Below, in pieces: positions 59,505-64,000 of a DNA stretch of 64,000 bases. Position 1 is the first letter of the stretch. Each line of letters opens with the position of its first letter. Position numbers and translations under genes: made by a program. Origin of the DNA: Paracoccus sulfuroxidans (GTDB lineage Bacteria > Pseudomonadota > Alphaproteobacteria > Rhodobacterales > Rhodobacteraceae); the NCBI RefSeq assembly GCF_007830335.1, contig NZ_VLKU01000003.1, positions 403,042 through 467,041 on the forward strand, read 5' to 3'. The notes below the pieces were generated by a model. The model was not told where the DNA came from. It was given only the letters and a program-made list of their open reading frames with translations, and did not search any database.

Positions 59505-61304
59505 ATGACCGACCTTGATCTCATCCGCAATTTCTCGATCGTGGCCCATATCGACCACGGGAAATCCACCCTTGCCGACCGTCTGATCCAGATGACGGGG
59601 ACGGTTGCCGAACGCGACATGAAGTCCCAGATGCTGGACAGCATGGATATCGAGCGTGAGCGCGGCATCACCATCAAGGCCAACACCGTGCGGATCGAAT
59701 ATCCGGCCAAGGATGGCAAGAAATACATCCTGAACCTGATCGACACCCCCGGTCACGTCGACTTCGCCTATGAGGTCAGCCGCTCGATGCGCGCGGTCGA
59801 GGGCTCGCTGCTGGTCGTTGATGCCTCGCAGGGCGTCGAGGCGCAGACGCTGGCCAACGTCTATCAAGCCATCGATGCCGGACATGAGATCGTCCCGGTC
59901 CTGAACAAGATCGACCTTCCCGCTGCCGAGCCTGCGCGGGTCAAGGAAAACATCGAAGACGTGATCGGCATCGACGCGCAGGACGCCATCGAGATTTCGG
60001 CCAAGACCGGCCTTGGCATCCCCGACGTGCTGGAAGCCATCGTCACCCGTCTGCCCGCCCCCAAGGGCGACCGCAATGCGCCACTGAAGGCGATGCTGGT
60101 CGACAGCTGGTACGATTCCTATCTGGGCGTCGTCGTCATGATCCGCGTCATGGATGGCGTGATCAAGAAGGGCGAGCGCATCAAGATGATGCAGACCGGC
60201 GCGATCTACGGCATCGACAAGCTGGCCGTGCTGAAGCCCGCCATGGTCGATATCGCGGAACTCGGCCCGGGTGAGATCGGCGTCTTCACCGCCTCGATCA
60301 AGCAGGTCCGCGACACCCGCGTCGGCGACACCATCACGCATGAGAAGAAGGGCACCGACACGCCGCTTCCGGGCTTCAAACCCGCGCAGCCAGTGGTGTT
60401 CTGCGGTCTCTTCCCGGTCGACGCCAATGACTTCGAGGCGCTGCGCGAGGCCATCGAGAAACTGGCGCTGAACGACGCCAGCTTCAGCTATGAGATGGAG
60501 ACCTCGGCCGCCCTTGGCTTCGGCTTCCGCTGCGGCTTCCTGGGCCTTCTGCACCTCGAGGTGATTCGCGACCGGCTTGAGCGTGAGTATGATCTGGACC
60601 TGATCACCACGGCGCCCTCGGTCGTCTTCAAGCTGCACATGAAGGACGGAGAGGTGCGCGACCTGCACAACCCCGCCGACATGCCCGACCTGACCTATGT
60701 CGACCATATCGAAGAGCCGCGCATCAAGGCGACGATCATGGTCCCGGACGAATATCTGGGCGATGTGCTGAAGCTCTGCCAGGACCGCCGCGGCATCCAG
60801 ATGGACCTGACCTATGCGGGCAACCGCGCGATGGTCGTCTATGACTTGCCGCTGGCCGAGGTCGTTTTCGACTTCTACGACCGGCTGAAATCGGTGACCA
60901 AGGGCTACGCCAGCTTCGACTATCAGATCAGCGAATATCGCGAGGATTTCCTCGTGAAGATGTCGATCCTCGTGAACGATGAGCCGGTCGATGCGCTCTC
61001 GATCATGGTCCACCGCGACCGCGCAGAATCGCGTGGCCGCGTGATGGTCGAAAAGCTGAAAGAGCTGATCCCGCGCCACATGTTCAAGATCCCGATCCAG
61101 GCCGCCATCGGCAGCCGCGTGATCGCGCGCGAGACGCTTTCGGCCATGCGCAAGGACGTGACCGCGAAATGCTATGGCGGCGACGCCACGCGGAAAAAGA
61201 AGCTCTTGGAAAAGCAGAAGGCCGGGAAAAAGAAGATGCGGCAGTTCGGCAAGGTCGAAATCCCGCAGACCGCCTTCATTCAGGCGCTCAAGATGGACAA
61301 TTGA
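59505..61304 (+). CDS. lepA: Elongation factor 4 (LepA)
   Basis: 599 residues. GTPase domain with [10 protein letters not shown] (G1), the switch region [17 protein letters not shown] (G3) and NKIDLP (G4), EF-G-like domains, and the LepA-specific C-terminal domain with [20 protein letters not shown]. It acts on ribosomes during translation under ionic stress and in initiation. A strong terminator follows. Confidence 0.98.
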   Translation: MTDLDLIRNFSIVAHIDHGKSTLADRLIQMTGTVAERDMKSQMLDSMDIERERGITIKANTVRIEYPAKDGKKYILNLIDTPGHVDFAYEVSRSMRAVEGSLLVVDASQGVEAQTLANVYQAIDAGHEIVPVLNKIDLPAAEPARVKENIEDVIGIDAQDAIEISAKTGLGIPDVLEAIVTRLPAPKGDRNAPLKAMLVDSWYDSYLGVVVMIRVMDGVIKKGERIKMMQTGAIYGIDKLAVLKPAMVDIAELGPGEIGVFTASIKQVRDTRVGDTITHEKKGTDTPLPGFKPAQPVVFCGLFPVDANDFEALREAIEKLALNDASFSYEMETSAALGFGFRCGFLGLLHLEVIRDRLEREYDLDLITTAPSVVFKLHMKDGEVRDLHNPADMPDLTYVDHIEEPRIKATIMVPDEYLGDVLKLCQDRRGIQMDLTYAGNRAMVVYDLPLAEVVFDFYDRLKSVTKGYASFDYQISEYREDFLVKMSILVNDEPVDALSIMVHRDRAESRGRVMVEKLKELIPRHMFKIPIQAAIGSRVIARETLSAMRKDVTAKCYGGDATRKKKLLEKQKAGKKKMRQFGKVEIPQTAFIQALKMDN

Positions 61305-61308
61305 AACA

Positions 61309-61333
61309 GGGGCGCCTCGGGCGCCCCTTTTTT
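61309..61333 (+). terminator. Intrinsic terminator of lepA
   Basis: GGGGCGCC and GGCGCCCC pair around TCG, followed by six T, five bases after the stop codon. Confidence 0.85.
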
Positions 61334-61355
61334 CATGCGCGCGTCAGACGCGATC

Positions 61356-61568
61356 TCAGAAACTCGGGCTTGGATTATAGGGCGCGGCACCTGCGGGTGC
61401 GTAGGGGTCGGTGACGCCGCCCGCCGCGCCCGGGGGCTGACGCCCATAGGTCTGTTCCGAAAGAGCTGCCCCTGCGGTCTGAAGATCACGTCCCGCACCC
61501 TGCATGGTTTCGCATCCGGCCAAAGCCAGCACGGCCAGCAGCGCGGCAAGGTAAGTCTTGGCGATCAT
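61356..61568 (-). CDS. Entericidin-like lipoprotein 1
   Basis: 70 residues. Lipoprotein signal with lipobox (LAVLALAGC) followed by ETMQGAGRDLQTAG, the entericidin A/B motif, and a Pro/Gly/Ala-rich tail longer than usual for the family. Entericidins are small membrane lipoproteins linked to stress and lysis control. A shorter paralogue lies 154 bases upstream on the same strand. Confidence 0.8.
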   Translation of the reverse strand: MIAKTYLAALLAVLALAGCETMQGAGRDLQTAGAALSEQTYGRQPPGAAGGVTDPYAPAGAAPYNPSPSF

Positions 61569-61684
61569 GGGTATTCCTTTTTCTCTGTCCCGGCGGCAAT
61601 CGTAATGCTTATGGCGATCATCTGCAGCGCACGATGCCGCGAGCGGCGCGGATCGGCTTAAGACGGGGCGCCCGGGGCATGCAA

Positions 61685-61706
61685 AAGGCGGCCCTAAGGC
61701 CGCCTT
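61685..61706 (-). terminator. Intrinsic terminator of second entericidin gene
   Basis: AAGGCGGCC and GGCCGCCTT form a perfect 9-pair stem, loop CTAA, with four T after the stem on the minus strand, 17 bases past the stop codon. Confidence 0.8.
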
Positions 61707-61722
61707 GCCCGATGGGGCTGCG

Positions 61723-61866
61723 TCACAGTTGTGACTGCACTTCCTGACTTTCCTGCGTCAGCGACTGGCCCGCATTCTGCATGTCGCGGCCTGCACCTTG
61801 CATGGTTTCGCAGGCGGCCAGCGCCAACAGGGCAAGAATCGGGGTCAAACGTAGAATTTTCTGCAT
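61723..61866 (-). CDS. Entericidin-like lipoprotein 2
   Basis: 47 residues, read directly from the minus strand (ATG 61866 to TGA 61723). It has a lipoprotein signal (ILALLALAAC) and the same CETMQGAGRDMQNAG motif as its neighbour, with a short polar tail. GGGAGCC precedes the ATG. The size is the normal entericidin size. Its own terminator follows, so it is transcribed separately from paralogue 1. Confidence 0.85.
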   Translation of the reverse strand: MQKILRLTPILALLALAACETMQGAGRDMQNAGQSLTQESQEVQSQL

Positions 61867-61988
61867 GATGGCTCCCTTTTTTGACGCCGCGACGGGCGGT
61901 GAACATGCTGAGGCAACGCCAGAAAAATGCTGCCGGTTCCCGGGTTTCCATTAACCGCGTGTTAACCCGAGGGCGTGACACTTAGGTT

Positions 61989-62309
61989 ATGCGTGTTGTT
62001 TTGATCCTGATTCTGTTCCTTGCAGGCTGTGCCTCTCCGGCACCGCGTTTCATCGGCGCGGAACGGCAGGACATCACGCTGGAAGGCATCCGCTTCGCAG
62101 TCTTCCAGCAGGGCACGGACGCCGAGGTGATCCGGCTAGGCTACCTCACGCGTGCCCAGCGGGCGAAAGTCCCCGAGTTGATGGAGATTGCGGTGATGCG
62201 CAGCACCGGCTGCCGCACCGTGCCCAACAGTCTGCGCAGCCGCATTCCCGGCGACACGGGCGAGGCGCGCTTTTCGCTCGATTGCGATGTCCGCGTGCCC
62301 GGCGGGTGA
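61989..62309 (+). CDS. Small lipoprotein, unknown
   Basis: 106 residues. A short lipoprotein signal (VVLILILFLAGC) and a mature domain with two further cysteines (STGCRTVP, SLDCDVR) that could pair. The segment RQDITLEGIRFAVFQQGTDA suggests a compact alpha-beta domain. No family recognised. It is divergent from the entericidin gene and convergent with the hydrolase gene, which ends 2 bases away. Confidence 0.65.
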   Translation: MRVVLILILFLAGCASPAPRFIGAERQDITLEGIRFAVFQQGTDAEVIRLGYLTRAQRAKVPELMEIAVMRSTGCRTVPNSLRSRIPGDTGEARFSLDCDVRVPGG

Positions 62310-62310
62310 C

Positions 62311-63084
62311 TTAGGCCGACAGGAAATTCGCCAGCCGGTCGGCGATCCCTTTGGGATCCTCGGCATGCAGCCAATGACCCAGACCCGGCAGAAGCTCGAC
62401 CTGCGCCTGCGGGAAGAAGCGATGGATCGCGCCTTGCCCCTCAAGGTCGCAGTAATTCGATTCCGCTCCGGCCAGAAACAGCGCGGGCCCGGTGAACGCA
62501 CTCGGCACCAGCTCCTCTGGCCAGCCGACGATGACCGGCATCTGCTCCGCCAGCACGTCGAGGTTCATCTTCCACTGCGGAGGATCGGATTTCAGGTCCA
62601 GCGATTGCAGCAGGAAGGCGCGCACGCCCGCATCGTCAATAGCGGCGGACAGCCTGCGATCGGCCTCGGACCGCAGCGTCAGACCCTGCAGATCCAGCCC
62701 TTGCATCGCGGCGACCAGCCTGTTTTGATCGTGGCGATACCCAAGCGGAGAGATGTCCAGAACCGCCAGCCTGCCCACCATCTCGGGCTGCGACAGCGCC
62801 AGCGTCATCACCGCCTTGCCGCCCATCGAATGGCCGATCAGATCGGCGCGACCGCCGAACTCGGCAATCACCTCGGCCAGATCCCCGGCCAGCGCGGTAT
62901 AGCTGTGATCCGAGTCGTGGAAGCTCTCGCCATGGTTGCGCATGTCGACCGAGATGACGCGGCGCGTCTCGGCCAGACGGCGGGCGATGCCGCCCAGATT
63001 GCGGGCCGAGCCGAACAGCCCATGCGCCAGCAGGACGGGGATCTGCGATGTGTCATCGCCGGTGATGATCAGGTTCAATGTCAT
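62311..63084 (-). CDS. Alpha/beta hydrolase, YbfF-like esterase
   Basis: 257 residues. Alpha/beta-hydrolase fold: oxyanion segment LLAHGLFGSARN, nucleophile elbow GHSMGGKA (GxSxG), Asp in ALFLAGAESNY region and His in GLGHWLHAEDP. The MRNHGESFHDSDHSY segment matches the YbfF/acyl-CoA esterase branch. It hydrolyses esters or acyl-CoAs; natural substrate unknown. Stands alone. Confidence 0.87.
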   Translation of the reverse strand: MTLNLIITGDDTSQIPVLLAHGLFGSARNLGGIARRLAETRRVISVDMRNHGESFHDSDHSYTALAGDLAEVIAEFGGRADLIGHSMGGKAVMTLALSQPEMVGRLAVLDISPLGYRHDQNRLVAAMQGLDLQGLTLRSEADRRLSAAIDDAGVRAFLLQSLDLKSDPPQWKMNLDVLAEQMPVIVGWPEELVPSAFTGPALFLAGAESNYCDLEGQGAIHRFFPQAQVELLPGLGHWLHAEDPKGIADRLANFLSA

Positions 63085-63155
63085 GTCATCGACCCTAGCT
63101 GCACTGGCAGCGGCACACCAGAGGCGCTATGCCGGTCCCGACAGGGAGACTTGGC

Positions 63156-63539
63156 ATGACAATCGAGACCATTCGGATCATGGCGGATGAGGTGGCAAGC
63201 CTGATGGCGGCGCGCTTCGGGGGATTGCGGCGCGGCCAGACGGCCGACCTTGACACGATGGTGCGGCGCCGTGGTGCGGCCCTGCCGCGCAAGCTGAGGC
63301 GCGAGGCGATGGTGCTGGCCAAGGCCGATCGCGTGGCCGAGGTCCCGAAGCTGGCCAAACAGCAGGATTTTGACCGTTTGCAGCGCGCGCATAAGGCGCT
63401 GGTCAACCATCTGCGCCCCCTGGGCCAGGGCGGACGCCTGCAGGCGGGGGCGGTGAACATCGGCGCGACGCTGGTCTTTGCGCTGCTGATCCTCGGTGCC
63501 ATCGCGCTGTGGCTGCTGGTGCGGCGCGGGGTGATCTGA
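63156..63539 (+). CDS. Tail-anchored small membrane protein, unknown
   Basis: 127 residues, strongly basic and helical through about residue 98 (LRRGQTADLDTMVRRRGAAL), then one C-terminal membrane helix (VNIGATLVFALLILGAIALW) and a short RRG tail. ATG 63156 has GGGAG upstream; an earlier ATG at 63129 is open. No family recognised. It is convergent with glyA, sharing a terminator. Confidence 0.65.
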   Translation: MTIETIRIMADEVASLMAARFGGLRRGQTADLDTMVRRRGAALPRKLRREAMVLAKADRVAEVPKLAKQQDFDRLQRAHKALVNHLRPLGQGGRLQAGAVNIGATLVFALLILGAIALWLLVRRGVI

Positions 63540-63568
63540 GCGCCGCCAGCGAAAAGCACCGCCCATGA

Positions 63569-63596
63569 AAAAGGCCCGCATTTCTGCGGGCCTTTT
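63569..63596. terminator. Bidirectional intrinsic terminator
   Basis: AAAAGGCCCGC and GCGGGCCTTTT pair around ATTTCT, giving a T-run in both directions between the small membrane protein gene and glyA. Confidence 0.85.
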
Positions 63597-63640
63597 CGGT
63601 TTCAGGCGGTGGCCGGCGTGAACCGCCGGCCGTGCCCCGA

Positions 63641-64000
63641 TTACATGCCCTTGTAGAGCGGGAATTTCGCGCAAAGCGCCTCGACCTCGGCCTTCACCTT
63701 GGCTTCGACGGCGGCATTGCCCTCTTCGCCATTGGCGGCAAGACCGTCGACAACCTCGACGATCCAGCGCGAGATCTGGCGGAATTCCTCTTCCTTGAAG
63801 CCGCGCGTGGTGCCTGCAGGCGCACCCAGACGGATGCCCGAGGTCACGAAGGGCTTTTCCGGGTCGAACGGCACGCCGTTCTTGTTGCAGGTGATATGCG
63901 CACGACCCAGAGCCGCCTCAGTCGCCTTGCCGGTCACGCCCTTCGGGCGCAGGTCGGCGAGGCAGAGGTGGTTGTCGGTGCCGCCCGAAACGATGTCGAT
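63641..64000 (-). CDS. glyA: Serine hydroxymethyltransferase, C-terminal part (cut by window edge)
   Basis: The last 119 residues of GlyA are visible: [20 protein letters not shown], then the conserved [16 protein letters not shown] segment and the C-terminal helical domain ending FPLYKGM. The enzyme interconverts serine and glycine with tetrahydrofolate, the main source of one-carbon units. The PLP lysine lies upstream, outside the window. Terminator at 63569. Confidence 0.95.
   Translation of the reverse strand: MDIVSGGTDNHLCLADLRPKGVTGKATEAALGRAHITCNKNGVPFDPEKPFVTSGIRLGAPAGTTRGFKEEEFRQISRWIVEVVDGLAANGEEGNAAVEAKVKAEVEALCAKFPLYKGM

Noticed and set aside
59364..61079. 571-codon minus-strand frame opposite lepA
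   Set aside because: Fully antisense to lepA, one of the most conserved genes here.

Overview
This is a GC-rich chromosomal segment of an alphaproteobacterium, most likely a Rhodobacterales member close to Paracoccus. The evidence is the gene order lysC-ptsP, the block rpmH-rnpA-yidD-(ttcA)-yidC-MOSC-engB-argB, L-2-hydroxyglutarate oxidase, lepA and glyA, and a dimethylformamidase-type amidase whose characterised relatives come from Paracoccus. No rRNA, transposase, integrase, phage gene or CRISPR array was seen. Three tRNAs are present: Cys-GCA, Arg-ACG and Met-CAT.

Layout. 1-6158: an amide-utilisation locus. A PAS-domain protein (cut by the left edge) and an AmiC-like amide-binding protein lie opposite the small and large subunits of an N,N-dimethylformamidase-type enzyme. 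These are followed by a Rieske-oxygenase-like protein that has lost its metal ligands and by a small unknown protein. 6264-10717: tRNA-Cys, lysC, ptsP and a cell-wall hydrolase lipoprotein. 10768-16544: a BCCT transporter, three coupled membrane-anchored proteins (the middle one split by a G7 tract) and two membrane proteins. 16749-26318: tRNA-Arg, a sensor kinase and the rpmH-to-argB housekeeping block with a catalytically dead EAL protein inside it. 26455-34321: sixA-like phosphatase, metallopeptidase, gltX, tRNA-Met, a cyclopropane synthase, and an aminotransferase/lhgO pair divergent from a LysR regulator.

34409-45165: a GNAT acetyltransferase; a probable type VI secretion cargo module (DUF4123 chaperone, unknown Cys-rich effector candidate, secreted protein); an APC permease; a DHA2 efflux pump with divergent TetR; and an operon of a cofactor-ligand-lacking molybdopterin-fold protein, a histidine kinase and a LuxR-type response regulator. 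45490-50514: the most notable locus. A LuxR-type protein and a long AT-rich regulatory stretch precede a 67-residue peptide with a double-glycine leader and a Gly/His/Cys-rich core. The peptide is followed directly by an HlyD-type adaptor and a C39-peptidase ABC exporter. It reads as a complete class-II-microcin-like export system with an unusual, probably metal-binding product.

50568-56952: a VOC protein, an SLC13-type permease, and a second T6SS cargo module (DUF4123 protein, DUF2235 lipase-type effector, lipoprotein, GAD/DUF1851 protein). No T6SS structural genes are in view, so both cargo modules would depend on a machine encoded elsewhere. 57089-64000: cobB sirtuin, a small secreted protein, a CopZ-like metallochaperone, a DMT permease, lepA, two entericidin-like lipoproteins, small proteins, an alpha/beta hydrolase and the 3' part of glyA (cut by the right edge).
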